A stretch of DNA of 60,081 bases from Lentisphaerota bacterium (GTDB taxonomy: Bacteria > Verrucomicrobiota > Lentisphaeria > Victivallales > Victivallaceae), in NCBI GenBank assembly GCA_015061495.1, contig SUWL01000007.1, positions 1 to 60,081 of the forward strand, written 5' to 3'. Shown piece after piece: positions 42,781 to 51,719 of the stretch. The position numbers and the translations under genes were made by a program. Below the pieces are notes generated by a model. That model was not told the DNA's origin, did not search any database, and was given only the letters and a program-made list of their open reading frames with translations. Each line of letters begins with the position of its first letter. The first letter of the stretch is position 1.

Positions 42781-43593
42781 ATGAATAAACTTCCGGATAT
42801 CCCGTTGATGATCCTCTGCGGCGGCAAAGGTACGCGTTTGCGCGATGTTACAGAAATTTTACCCAAACCGATGGTTGCCATCGGTGAACAGCCGATAGTC
42901 TGGCATATCATGAAAAGTTTTGCCGCATTCGGCATCCGCCGTTTCATACTCTGTCTGGGGTACAAGCGGGAAGTTTTTGTGGACTACTTCATGAATTACC
43001 ATTTGCGTACTTCGGATGCAACGATCCGCCTGGGACATAGTCCGGATATCACATTCCACGGCGAATCCGAGGAGTCCAACTGGGAGGTCACCCTTGCCGG
43101 AACCGGTTTGGAATCCATGACCGGCTGCCGGGTGTTCCGGGCAGCCAAATATTTGCGGGAAACGGATGAAGATTTCTTTCTCACCTATGGTGACGGCGTA
43201 AGTGATGTGAATATTGCCAAACTCTGGCAAACCCATACGACCGGGAAAAAGCTGGTGACTGTCACCGCCGTCCATCCGGAAGCCCGCTTCGGGCAGATGC
43301 TTCTGGATGGTGATCTGGTCAGCGGCTTTGAAGAAAAACCTCCCCGGGGCGACGGTTATATCAACGGCGGATTCATGGTGGTGAAAAAAGAGTTTATCAC
43401 CCGTTATCTGGCGGATGATGAAGATCTCTTTCTGGAGCGTACCCCGCTGCGTCAGGCGGCTTCCGACGGTGAAATGAGTGTCTGCCGCCATGAAGGATTC
43501 TGGCAGTGCATGGACAACCAGCGCGAATATATGCTGCTCAACTCACTTTGGGAAAATAACCGCGCTCCGTGGACAAAATATTGGAGCAAATGA
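42781..43593 (+). CDS. rfbF: Glucose-1-phosphate cytidylyltransferase
   Basis: Makes CDP-glucose from CTP and glucose 1-phosphate. 270 residues: LMILCGGKGTRLRDVTEILP is the nucleotidyltransferase start, followed by KPMVAIGEQPIVWHIMK. FFLTYGDGVSDVNI gives the metal Asp, and GYINGGFMVV is also present. It ends in the usual WTKYWSK-like tail. It is followed by rfbG, whose ATG overlaps the stop (ATGATG). Commits carbon to CDP-linked dideoxyhexoses. Confidence 0.94.
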   Translation: MNKLPDIPLMILCGGKGTRLRDVTEILPKPMVAIGEQPIVWHIMKSFAAFGIRRFILCLGYKREVFVDYFMNYHLRTSDATIRLGHSPDITFHGESEESNWEVTLAGTGLESMTGCRVFRAAKYLRETDEDFFLTYGDGVSDVNIAKLWQTHTTGKKLVTVTAVHPEARFGQMLLDGDLVSGFEEKPPRGDGYINGGFMVVKKEFITRYLADDEDLFLERTPLRQAASDGEMSVCRHEGFWQCMDNQREYMLLNSLWENNRAPWTKYWSK

Positions 43594-44681
43594 TGTTTGA
43601 TTCGGTTTATCAGGGCAGACGGGTGCTGGTTACCGGGCATACCGGATTCAAAGGATCGTGGCTGTGTGCATTTCTGCATACGCTTGGCGCGGAACTTTGC
43701 GGCATATCGCTTGCTCCGGAAACTTCCCCGTCCCACTGGGAACTGCTGGATATTCCCATGCGTTCGGAGATCGGCGACATCCGCGACCGGGAGTTTTTGC
43801 GGCAGATCATGGGGGATTTTCAGCCGGAAATCATCTTTCATCTGGCGGCACAACCCATTGTGCGTTACTCCTACGAAGTACCGGTGGAGACTTTTGAAAC
43901 CAACCTTATGGGGACGGTGAATCTGCTGGATGTTTGCCGTTATATTCCAACTCTGCGTTCAGTGGTGGTGGTAACCAGCGACAAATGTTACGAAAACCGC
44001 GAGCAGTCAGCGGGCTATACGGAAAGTGACCCGATGGGCGGCTACGATCCCTACAGTGCTTCCAAAGGGTGTGCTGAATTGGCGGCAAGTTCTTACCGCC
44101 GTTCATTTTTCAACCCGGACGGATACGGTTTGACCCATCAGGTGCTGATCGCCACTGCCCGGGCGGGCAATGTCATCGGCGGCGGGGATTGGGCAAAGGA
44201 TCGGCTGGTTCCCGATATCATGCGGGCGGCGGCGGCAAAGACTCCGGCGATCATCCGCAATCCGTTTGCCACCCGGCCGTGGCAGCATGTCCTGGAACCG
44301 TTGAGCGGTTATCTGCAGTTGGGTGCGAAACTGTTCCAGGGGGATGTTTCAGCGGCTTCTCCGTGGAATTTCGGCCCCCGGAACGACGGCGTCACCGATG
44401 TGAAAACTGCTTGCATCAGGCTGCAGAACTGCTGGGAGGATATCGCATTTGAATTTCCGGAACTTCCCGGTCAGGTGCATGAAGCGCAAAAACTTACACT
44501 GGACTGCACCAAAGCGGAAAAATACCTGTACTGGCACAGTGTATTGACCGCAGATGAGATGTTCTCATTTACCGCCCGGTGGTACCGGAAATTTTATCTT
44601 GCAGGACAGTGTCTTACTCTTGAACAACTTACCGCTTATATCGAATTGGCAAAGGAGCGCCGTTTACCATGGACAGATTAA
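43590..44681 (+). CDS. rfbG: CDP-glucose 4,6-dehydratase
   Basis: Short-chain dehydrogenase-type enzyme (363 residues) that converts CDP-glucose to CDP-4-keto-6-deoxyglucose. NAD site TGHTGFKGSWLCAFL, catalytic loop TSDKCYENREQ and YDPYSASKGCAELAA (YxxxK as YSASK), followed by RAGNVIGGGDWAKDRLVPD. The start at 43590 overlaps the rfbF stop; GGAG lies upstream. It overlaps rfbH by 13 nt, so the three enzymes are strictly co-transcribed. Confidence 0.94.
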   Translation: MMFDSVYQGRRVLVTGHTGFKGSWLCAFLHTLGAELCGISLAPETSPSHWELLDIPMRSEIGDIRDREFLRQIMGDFQPEIIFHLAAQPIVRYSYEVPVETFETNLMGTVNLLDVCRYIPTLRSVVVVTSDKCYENREQSAGYTESDPMGGYDPYSASKGCAELAASSYRRSFFNPDGYGLTHQVLIATARAGNVIGGGDWAKDRLVPDIMRAAAAKTPAIIRNPFATRPWQHVLEPLSGYLQLGAKLFQGDVSAASPWNFGPRNDGVTDVKTACIRLQNCWEDIAFEFPELPGQVHEAQKLTLDCTKAEKYLYWHSVLTADEMFSFTARWYRKFYLAGQCLTLEQLTAYIELAKERRLPWTD

Positions 44682-46000
44682 AGGCTCAACAACTGCACGA
44701 TGAAATTCTTGACAAAGTTGCGGAATATTATCGTTTGTTTCACGCTCCGGCGCAAAATGCCCCTTTTGATCCTGACACCGGCAGGGTCAATTACGCCGGT
44801 CGGGTCTTTGACGAGAAAGAGATGGTCAATCTTGCCGATGCCGCATTGGAATTCTGGCTGACCGGCGGCAGATACACTGCCGCATTTGAGGAGAAACTTG
44901 CCGCGTTTCTGGGAGTCAGGTATTCTTTGATGGTCAATTCCGGATCTTCTGCCAATTTACTGGCATTTTTTGCTCTGACTTCGCCGCTGTTGGGTGAGAA
45001 GCGCATAAAACGGGGCGATGAGGTCATCACTGTTGCCTGTGCTTTTCCCACGACCGTGGCTCCGGTCATCCAGTATGGTGCAGTTCCGGTATTTGTGGAT
45101 GTGCAATCAGATACTGCCAATATCGATCCGGAACTGCTCGAAGCGGCATATTCACCGCGCACCCGGGCGGTAATGCTTGCCCACACGCTTGGAAATCCAT
45201 TCAACATCAAAGCGGTGAAAGATTTTTGCGACCGCCGTGGTTTGTTTCTTATAGAAGATAACTGCGATGCGCTGGGATCGGTCTATGACGGTAAATATAC
45301 CGGCAGCTGGGGGGATATCGGGACTTCCAGTTTCTATCCGCCGCACCATCTGACCATGGGCGAGGGCGGGGCGGTCTACACCTCGGATCCGCTCTTGTAC
45401 AAAATTCTGCTTTCCATGCGCGACTGGGGCAGAGAGTGCTGGTGCCGTTCCGGAGTGGACAATACCTGCGGCTGCCGCTTTACCCGGCAATTCGGTCAGC
45501 TGCCGGTCGGTTACGATCATAAATATGTTTACAGTCACTTCGGATTCAATCTTAAAGGTACCGATCTGCAGGCCGCTGTCGGCTGCGCCCAACTGGACAA
45601 ACTGGCAGATTTTACGGCGAAACGCAAAGAAAATTTCCGCATTTTGTATGAAGGATTAAAAGATGTCGGACATCTGGAAATTTTCCGAAAATATCCCGAC
45701 AGCGATCCATCCTGGTTCGGTTTTCTGATGACGGTCAAAGAGTCCGCGCCATTTTCCCGCAACAATTTGACCGCGTTTCTGGAACAGCACCGTATCCAGA
45801 CCCGCAACCTTTTCGCCGGAAATTTACTCAAACATCCCTGCTTTGAAACCTTGACCGAAAACACCGATTACCGGGTCGCCGGTAAATTGACCAATACCGA
45901 CCGGATCATGAACCGCAGCTTCTGGATCGGTCTTTACCCCGGCATGAGCGAAGCAAAACTCAATTACATGATCTCCCGTATCCGGGAATTTTGCCGCTGA
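44669..46000 (+). CDS. rfbH: CDP-6-deoxy-4-keto-glucose 3-dehydratase (E1)
   Basis: PMP-dependent, [2Fe-2S]-containing dehydratase that removes the C3 hydroxyl (RfbH/DdhC/AscC). 443 residues in the DegT/DnrJ/EryC1 fold. The internal Lys is replaced by His (SSFYPPHHLTMGEGG), the hallmark of E1 enzymes, and Cys residues in ECWCRSGVDNTCGCRFTRQF supply the Fe-S ligands. The reductase partner (E3) and later dideoxysugar genes are not in the window, so the pathway is incomplete here. AAAGGAGCGC precedes the ATG. Confidence 0.95.
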   Translation: MDRLKAQQLHDEILDKVAEYYRLFHAPAQNAPFDPDTGRVNYAGRVFDEKEMVNLADAALEFWLTGGRYTAAFEEKLAAFLGVRYSLMVNSGSSANLLAFFALTSPLLGEKRIKRGDEVITVACAFPTTVAPVIQYGAVPVFVDVQSDTANIDPELLEAAYSPRTRAVMLAHTLGNPFNIKAVKDFCDRRGLFLIEDNCDALGSVYDGKYTGSWGDIGTSSFYPPHHLTMGEGGAVYTSDPLLYKILLSMRDWGRECWCRSGVDNTCGCRFTRQFGQLPVGYDHKYVYSHFGFNLKGTDLQAAVGCAQLDKLADFTAKRKENFRILYEGLKDVGHLEIFRKYPDSDPSWFGFLMTVKESAPFSRNNLTAFLEQHRIQTRNLFAGNLLKHPCFETLTENTDYRVAGKLTNTDRIMNRSFWIGLYPGMSEAKLNYMISRIREFCR

Positions 46001-46072
46001 TCTGCTGCCCGGCAAGTGCCGCGGAGAAGCATCCGAAGCGTGGGATTGCCCATAATGCAAAGCAAAAAAAAG

Positions 46073-46096
46073 AACGCCAGCGCGTGCGTTGGCGTT
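46073..46096 (-). terminator. Intrinsic terminator of the glycan gene block
   Basis: AACGCCAGCG (46073-46082) pairs with CGTTGGCGTT (46087-46096) with one G-U wobble and a 4-nt loop. The minus strand then runs CTTTTTTTTGC, ending the 1525-codon gene. The plus-strand side lacks a U-tract. Confidence 0.85.
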
Positions 46097-46109
46097 ATAT
46101 GATCAGCGT

Positions 46110-49100
46110 TTACTTTTTTCGCTTAAAAAGTTTGATATCCAGCGGTTTGAGAGTCATTTGCTGCGGGGCATCGGATTCGCTGAAAAGTTCTTTCCATTCG
46201 CCTTTTGGCAGTTTGACTGTCAACGGCTGCTTATTCCAGTTGATCACGTAGAGCAGTTTGCCGTCGGCGGTGGAGCGGTATTCCAGAGCCCAGAGTTTTT
46301 TGCCGTCCGTGCCGGTGACATCGCATGCGGCTTTGATGCCGTTATCGGCAAAGATTTTTGCCAGGATCGGGAAGTAGCTTTGCGGGTCGGAAATTTTGAA
46401 AAGCGGCAGCTTTGCGAGGGCTTTGACACGGTCGGATTTGACGTGGCCGTACTCATCCATGGTGAGGGATTTTTCCCCGAAGCGGATCACTTTGACCCCC
46501 TGTTCAGCGCGTTTCATCAGCGCGGCGAACACTTCATCAGACACCCGTCTGGCATCGGGGACGAGGATGACTTTATAATCGGCGAATTTGCCTTGCAGCA
46601 AAGTTTTTTCGGTGATGAATCCCGGGGCGATACCGTGAAAGTAGCTGCCCTGATAGAGATCATTGATCTTTTTATAGTTATTGACATCGCAGAATGAGGG
46701 CAGACTGTAGAAGATACCGAACTGCCGTTTTTCCCTGCGGAATGCGGCGATCTCATCCGCCAGACGGCGGGCATCCAGTGCGGCGATACTGGCACTGTGG
46801 AAACTGTCGGCGCGGGTGAATGCATAACTGCCCCAGGGATCGTGGAAATCCTTTTCCCACTTCCACATGACCCCGGCGTTTCTGCCGTGGAGCATTTCGG
46901 ATATCTGGGCGGTATAGATAAATTGTTTATCCACGTCATAGGAGCAGTTGATGGGGAAGTTGTGGGTTTCGTTGTTGGTGACCGGTTTTTCCGGGAAAAG
47001 TGAACGGGAGAAGTCACAGAGCATCATCACCGCTTCCCAGCTGGCGGCGTAATAGCGGCTTTCCAGACGGACACCGGCATCGTATCCGGCGATATCGCAC
47101 TCTTCGTAAAGAGCTTCAAAGTCGGCGCAGTTGCGCAGCGTATCCCATGCCGTCCAGTGGCTGGTGGAAATATGGGTGGTGGTGGGTTGTTTCCAGAACT
47201 CCCGTTTCATTTTGTTGCTTTCTTTCAGAGCTTTGAAGTTAGCTTCTTTCTCAAAGAGGAATATTTCATAACGCACCGCCGGATTGGCACGGTCGCTCTC
47301 TTTGAAGTCGCTGAAAGATCGGTAGCTGGTGCCAAGAACTTTATTTGCGGCATCGACGGTGGTATATTTTTTCTCCAGATGGGCAGCCATATTTTTCTCA
47401 AACCGGGGCATGTTTTTCTCATGAGTGAATGATTCCAGATGGCTGATGAGGTAGATCAGGTGCGGCTGATCGGCTTCAAAACGCCAGACTTCGTGATCGG
47501 AAGCGGCGGTTTTTTTGTAGTGATCCGGGGTGTCCAGGTTCTGGACATAACTGCATCCTGCGAATTGACGGGCAAAGAAGTAAAGACCCATATCCCGGCT
47601 TTTCAACAGCACATTGGGGTTGAAGCGGTTGTCAAGTTTTTCATGGACGTACTCTTCATCCACGGGGGTGATGGGCACGGTGGTGTTGCGTCTGCCAAGT
47701 CCGGTAACGTCAAAGAGGTTCATTCCGGCACCGGCGATATCTTTCAACTGTGTGTAGTGGATCTGCCAGGTATTCGGACCGAGGAAGAACATCTCTTTGC
47801 CGTTGAGGGTGAATCCGCCGTTTTTGATCTCCATTTTTGCGGCGATGGGCATGGGAGCGACTTTGCGGTCGGGGGCTTTACCGGCGAGGATCGCATCGGC
47901 TTCGGTGACGCCGTTATTGAGCATTTCGATACAGTAGTTCAAGTTGCGGACACTGCGGCGGTAGATCCAGCGGCGGTATTCCGGGGTGACCGGGGTCATC
48001 TGTTTTTTGACCCGGGTGGCGGGCGCGCGGAAGATCACATCTTTGCTGTTGTCCAGCCGCACCATCCGGATGAAGTAATCGGCAAGGGCGAGGCGGTTGG
48101 TGAAGTAAGCGGTATTTTTGCCGTGTTTTTCCAGTTTTTTGACAGCGGCTTTAAGTTTGTCGGCGGCAGCTTCGGTCTCTTTGCAGAGTTCTTCAACTCC
48201 GGCGCGGGTGACAATGCGGGTGGATTTGGTGATGCGGTAAAGTTCTTTACCGTCTTTACCGGAAATCACGGCGGAGATATCCAGTTTACCGGCAACCAGC
48301 TCTTTGGGGGCAATGGTGTATTGGAAAGAGTTGAATCCGACGTTAAGTTTTTCTTTCCAGACCTTTTTACCGGCGGTTACGGTCAGGGTCGCTCCGGCGA
48401 GTTTTTCCGGGAGCATCTGGGCAACGGAGAAATTCAGCGGTTCTTCGCCGACGGTGGTATCGGAATCCATCCGCAGCAGCGGGGTGGGGTCTTTCATCCC
48501 GGCGAGGAGGACTTTTTCGGGATTGGTGAAGTAAAGCGGCTGGTAAAGTGCGGGGTTTTTGCCGCCGGCGATACCGTCGGTGATCCCCATCCAGTGGCGG
48601 GGGCCCACGCCGTCATCATCCAGCATGACGATGTTGAAACCCATTTTTGCCCGGTCGACTGAAAAGGGTTTGAGCATTTCCCACGGGATGGCGACTTCGT
48701 AGACATATCCGCCTTTGCGGTGAGTACCGCGGATCTTGCAGTATTTGGAAACATCGGTTGCGGTATATTTTTTATCCGGGTGATCCCAGCACCATGAAGA
48801 GGGTTTTTCGGTGACGGTGAAACCCAGCAGGATCAGATTTTTGCTGACGGTTTTTTCATTGAGCGGGTCAAAAGCGACCTGCATGCAGTCGCCTGCCCAG
48901 ATTTTGTCGGCTGTTCCGGTCTGGCGGAAAAAACTGTCGGTGACATCGGCGCGGATGTAGAAATAGTTGGGGTCAAAGCCGAATGCCGCATTGAATGAGA
49001 GGTTGTCATCCCCGCCCCAGGTGTCGGTGGTATCCGGGCGCACCCACCCGGAACCTTTGCGGACGACTGACGGAGCGGGCCATTTGACCGGCCAGCCGTC

Positions 49101-50687
49101 TTTACCGGCGGTCACGGGAGAAGCGACCATCTCATTTTGGGAATTGGATTTCTGTTTTTCTTCGGGGATCTGGATGCTGTTGAAAAAGTTTTTCAGTTTT
49201 TCGACATCATTTTTGTCGTTCACGAAACCGATGAAGCCGCGTGATTCCACGAATTCTCCGGGTTTGATGAGGATTTTGCGCCACTGGTTGGCAGGGCCGA
49301 CCCAGGAAAATCCTTTAGCGGGAATGTGGGTTTTTACATTGAGCGCGATTTTGATATCTTTCTGCTCGGCAATGACGTATTCACTGCGGATGGAACTCCA
49401 TTTTTCATTGGGATAGGCGATACGTTTACCGGCGGCGTTGGTGTAGTGGGTGAAGTTTGCCCCGAAATTGCTGTTGAGGGCGCGGACAGTGACGTTGCGG
49501 TCGGTTGCCACCAGCCGGATATTGACTGCCACTCCGGGAACTCCGGCGGTAAAGGAGTAGTAGTAGACCATTTTTGCACCGGCGAAATCCGGTTCTTTTT
49601 TACCGACCCGGCAGATGCCGTATTCGGCGCGGACGGTGAGGGTGCGGGAGGTTTTTTCAACGACGGAAACTTTGACCGGAGTTCCGGAGGGGATGAGTTG
49701 TCCGATCCCGTTGGGGGTAAAGATCTCATCTTCGATGCCGGTATTGGTGGTCAGGCGCAGATTTTTATTGCCGTCAATGGTCAGGGAATATTGCCGTCCC
49801 CATTCGGGTTCGGTTTTTTTATTGATGGCAAAGGTGTGACCGTCGAGGGTGACAATGGCGGCGGTATTGCTTTCCCGGAAGTCGATCGTTCCGGCGGGAA
49901 CAACTTTTTTCGCTTCGGCGGGGATCGCGACGGAGTTGAAAAAATCCTGCAGTTTTTTCACATCGGCATCGTCTTTGACGAAACCGATATAGCCGCGGGT
50001 TTCGGTGAATTGGTCAAGATCAATGGTGGATTTTCTGCTGTTGACCCAGGCGAAGCCTCTGCTCGGATTGCGGGTTTTTGCGGAAACGGCAATTTTAATA
50101 TCACCCTTTTCGGCGACGACGAATCCGCCGGGGATACTGCTCCAGCTTTTGGCGGGATATTCGATGCGTTTGCCGTCTTTGCCGGTGTAATGGGTGAATT
50201 TACTGCCGAAATTGGCATTGAGAGCGGTCACGGATGCGCCGCGATCCCGTGCCAGAATACGGATATTTACGGCAGTACCGGGGATGCCGTCGGTAAAGGT
50301 GTAATACCAGACCATTTTGATGCCGGTATAATCCGGATTCTTTTTGCCGACTTGAGTGATGGCATATTCAGCGCGGACGGTGAGGGAATTTTTATCCTCT
50401 TTAAAAATGGTCACGCTGGGGGCGGTTTTGGAAGATACCATTTGTCCGATACCTTTGCCGCCGAATGCCGGATCGGCGATCCCGGCGTAAGCGGAAAGGC
50501 GTAGATCTTTGCTGTTGTCGATGGTCAGCGTATAATTGCTGCCCCATGACGGAGCGGTTTTCTTATTGATGGCAAAGGTGTGACCGTCAACGGTGACGAT
50601 CAGCTCTTTGGGGGTATCTTTGTACTCCACTGCCCAGAGTGTGCCTGCGGCAAAAGCCAGCAGGAAAAGCAAAGATTTTTTCAACAT
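46110..50687 (-). CDS. Large exported GH42-like glycoside hydrolase with CBM9-like domain
   Basis: 1525 residues with signal peptide (MLKKSLLFLLAFAAGTLWAV). Residues about 25-262 and 273-510 are two copies of one unknown beta domain (each with VDGHTFAINKK or LDGHTFAINKK and a NFGxxFTHYT segment). Next comes a CBM9/DOMON-like domain (about 540-740) with GDCMQVAFDPLNE. A TIM-barrel region (about 930-1250) follows with FLGPNTWQIHYTQLKDI and MWKWEKDFHDPWGSYAF, then a GH42 trimerisation-like and final beta domain (VINWNKQPLTVKL). Catalytic Glu residues could not be fixed with certainty; NNETHN is one candidate site. Acts on galactoside-containing polymers by family analogy only. Confidence 0.7.
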   Translation of the reverse strand: MLKKSLLFLLAFAAGTLWAVEYKDTPKELIVTVDGHTFAINKKTAPSWGSNYTLTIDNSKDLRLSAYAGIADPAFGGKGIGQMVSSKTAPSVTIFKEDKNSLTVRAEYAITQVGKKNPDYTGIKMVWYYTFTDGIPGTAVNIRILARDRGASVTALNANFGSKFTHYTGKDGKRIEYPAKSWSSIPGGFVVAEKGDIKIAVSAKTRNPSRGFAWVNSRKSTIDLDQFTETRGYIGFVKDDADVKKLQDFFNSVAIPAEAKKVVPAGTIDFRESNTAAIVTLDGHTFAINKKTEPEWGRQYSLTIDGNKNLRLTTNTGIEDEIFTPNGIGQLIPSGTPVKVSVVEKTSRTLTVRAEYGICRVGKKEPDFAGAKMVYYYSFTAGVPGVAVNIRLVATDRNVTVRALNSNFGANFTHYTNAAGKRIAYPNEKWSSIRSEYVIAEQKDIKIALNVKTHIPAKGFSWVGPANQWRKILIKPGEFVESRGFIGFVNDKNDVEKLKNFFNSIQIPEEKQKSNSQNEMVASPVTAGKDGWPVKWPAPSVVRKGSGWVRPDTTDTWGGDDNLSFNAAFGFDPNYFYIRADVTDSFFRQTGTADKIWAGDCMQVAFDPLNEKTVSKNLILLGFTVTEKPSSWCWDHPDKKYTATDVSKYCKIRGTHRKGGYVYEVAIPWEMLKPFSVDRAKMGFNIVMLDDDGVGPRHWMGITDGIAGGKNPALYQPLYFTNPEKVLLAGMKDPTPLLRMDSDTTVGEEPLNFSVAQMLPEKLAGATLTVTAGKKVWKEKLNVGFNSFQYTIAPKELVAGKLDISAVISGKDGKELYRITKSTRIVTRAGVEELCKETEAAADKLKAAVKKLEKHGKNTAYFTNRLALADYFIRMVRLDNSKDVIFRAPATRVKKQMTPVTPEYRRWIYRRSVRNLNYCIEMLNNGVTEADAILAGKAPDRKVAPMPIAAKMEIKNGGFTLNGKEMFFLGPNTWQIHYTQLKDIAGAGMNLFDVTGLGRRNTTVPITPVDEEYVHEKLDNRFNPNVLLKSRDMGLYFFARQFAGCSYVQNLDTPDHYKKTAASDHEVWRFEADQPHLIYLISHLESFTHEKNMPRFEKNMAAHLEKKYTTVDAANKVLGTSYRSFSDFKESDRANPAVRYEIFLFEKEANFKALKESNKMKREFWKQPTTTHISTSHWTAWDTLRNCADFEALYEECDIAGYDAGVRLESRYYAASWEAVMMLCDFSRSLFPEKPVTNNETHNFPINCSYDVDKQFIYTAQISEMLHGRNAGVMWKWEKDFHDPWGSYAFTRADSFHSASIAALDARRLADEIAAFRREKRQFGIFYSLPSFCDVNNYKKINDLYQGSYFHGIAPGFITEKTLLQGKFADYKVILVPDARRVSDEVFAALMKRAEQGVKVIRFGEKSLTMDEYGHVKSDRVKALAKLPLFKISDPQSYFPILAKIFADNGIKAACDVTGTDGKKLWALEYRSTADGKLLYVINWNKQPLTVKLPKGEWKELFSESDAPQQMTLKPLDIKLFKRKK

Positions 50688-50717
50688 AAATATTATTTTC
50701 CTTATATTTTCTGCCGG

Positions 50718-51698
50718 TTACCGGGTCTGAATGCCGCTTGTGCCGACGTAATCATCGCTGGGATAATAAAACACTCCCTTGCCGCTGTTGGGTACTTCTC
50801 CGAGGATACCGGTAAGCATTTCATCCAATTCAAAAGCGGATTTCGGTTCCACGTGTCCATCACCCCAGGCGATATTGGCTTTGCCGCTGTGACGGTGAAC
50901 CATCTGGGCTTTGCCGCTGGTAATATATACCACATACTGCTGCTTGTTTCCATCCTGTCTGGAGTCGGTAAACATGTAGAGTTGGGAGTGAGAGAGTTTT
51001 CTGGGAAGATGAAGGTATTTGCAGCTGTCGTAAACACCAGTTTGATCCGCTGTCGGAGTACGGGTGGTAAATTTCATATGCCGTCCGACATGGCCGCGGA
51101 AAACTCCGTAACTGCGGTAAGCCCAGTCGTTGCTGTCATTCCAGTTCGGCTGTTTGCCATCGGGGCAGACCACGGAGTATTTATCCGGGAAATATTGTTC
51201 GGCGATGGAGTTGTTGTACTGCTGTCCCCAGCTGCGGCAGTTGGAACTTTTGCCGTGAGTCGGGAAGTTGGTGGTGTTGTAGATAAAAAATCCGTCATTG
51301 TCATCCACATACATCAATGCGGCGGAAATAACCTGCTTCAAATTGCTTTTGCATGAAGCATCCAGACCGCTTTTGCGCGCTTTGTTGAGGGCGGGCAGTA
51401 AAATTGCCGCCAGAATGGCGATGATCGCGATAACGACCAGCAGCTCGATCAGAGTGAATGCGCTCTTGGGAAGAGGGGAAAAACTTCTTTTCACGGGAAA
51501 AGAGGTTTTTCCCCTCTCCCCAAACCCCACTGCCTTTTTCAAGAAAAGCGGAATTCTTTGTTGAGTTGCAACCGCACTTTTTTGTGCAAAAAAATGCCAT
51601 GATGAGATAACAGTGCTTACGAGCAGTTCGATCAGGGTGAAGCCCATGGGCTTCATCTGCCTTGTGGCAGATGAATGTTGTCTTACAAAATGTTTCAT
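50718..51698 (-). CDS. Prepilin-type (DUF1559-like) protein with duplicated leader
   Basis: 326 residues; AGGAGG lies 9 nt before the ATG. Two prepilin motifs occur: GFTLIELLV at 19-27 and [20 protein letters not shown] from 80. Between them lie 61 in-frame codons carrying a palindromic repeat. The mature part has the H-X9-DG motif ([14 protein letters not shown]) typical of Lentisphaerota/Planctomycete DUF1559-like pseudopilins. Only the second motif has the full hydrophobic helix, but its -1 residue is Ala, not Gly. It follows the regulator by 21 nt and precedes the GH42-like gene by 30 nt. Confidence 0.8.
   Translation of the reverse strand: MKHFVRQHSSATRQMKPMGFTLIELLVSTVISSWHFFAQKSAVATQQRIPLFLKKAVGFGERGKTSFPVKRSFSPLPKSAFTLIELLVVIAIIAILAAILLPALNKARKSGLDASCKSNLKQVISAALMYVDDNDGFFIYNTTNFPTHGKSSNCRSWGQQYNNSIAEQYFPDKYSVVCPDGKQPNWNDSNDWAYRSYGVFRGHVGRHMKFTTRTPTADQTGVYDSCKYLHLPRKLSHSQLYMFTDSRQDGNKQQYVVYITSGKAQMVHRHSGKANIAWGDGHVEPKSAFELDEMLTGILGEVPNSGKGVFYYPSDDYVGTSGIQTR
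51472..51531 (-). repeat. Palindromic repeat inside a prepilin leader (copy A)
   Basis: Left arm 51472-51491 and right arm 51498-51517 pair over 20 bp with one G-U wobble and a 6-nt loop. Flanking sequence 51495-51531 is identical over 37 nt to 60007-60043. The element is read in frame in the minus-strand prepilin gene, encoding a GERGKTSFP-like peptide. Confidence 0.8.
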
Positions 51699-51719
51699 AA
51701 AAAATTCCTCCTGTTTTTA

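Noticed and set aside
47439-48662. 407-codon plus-strand frame inside the GH42-like gene
   Set aside because: Antisense to a coherent multidomain protein; no start signals or family motifs.
50718-51698. Frameshift or pseudogene in the prepilin gene
   Set aside because: Despite the duplicated leader, the frame is uninterrupted from a good RBS to the stop.
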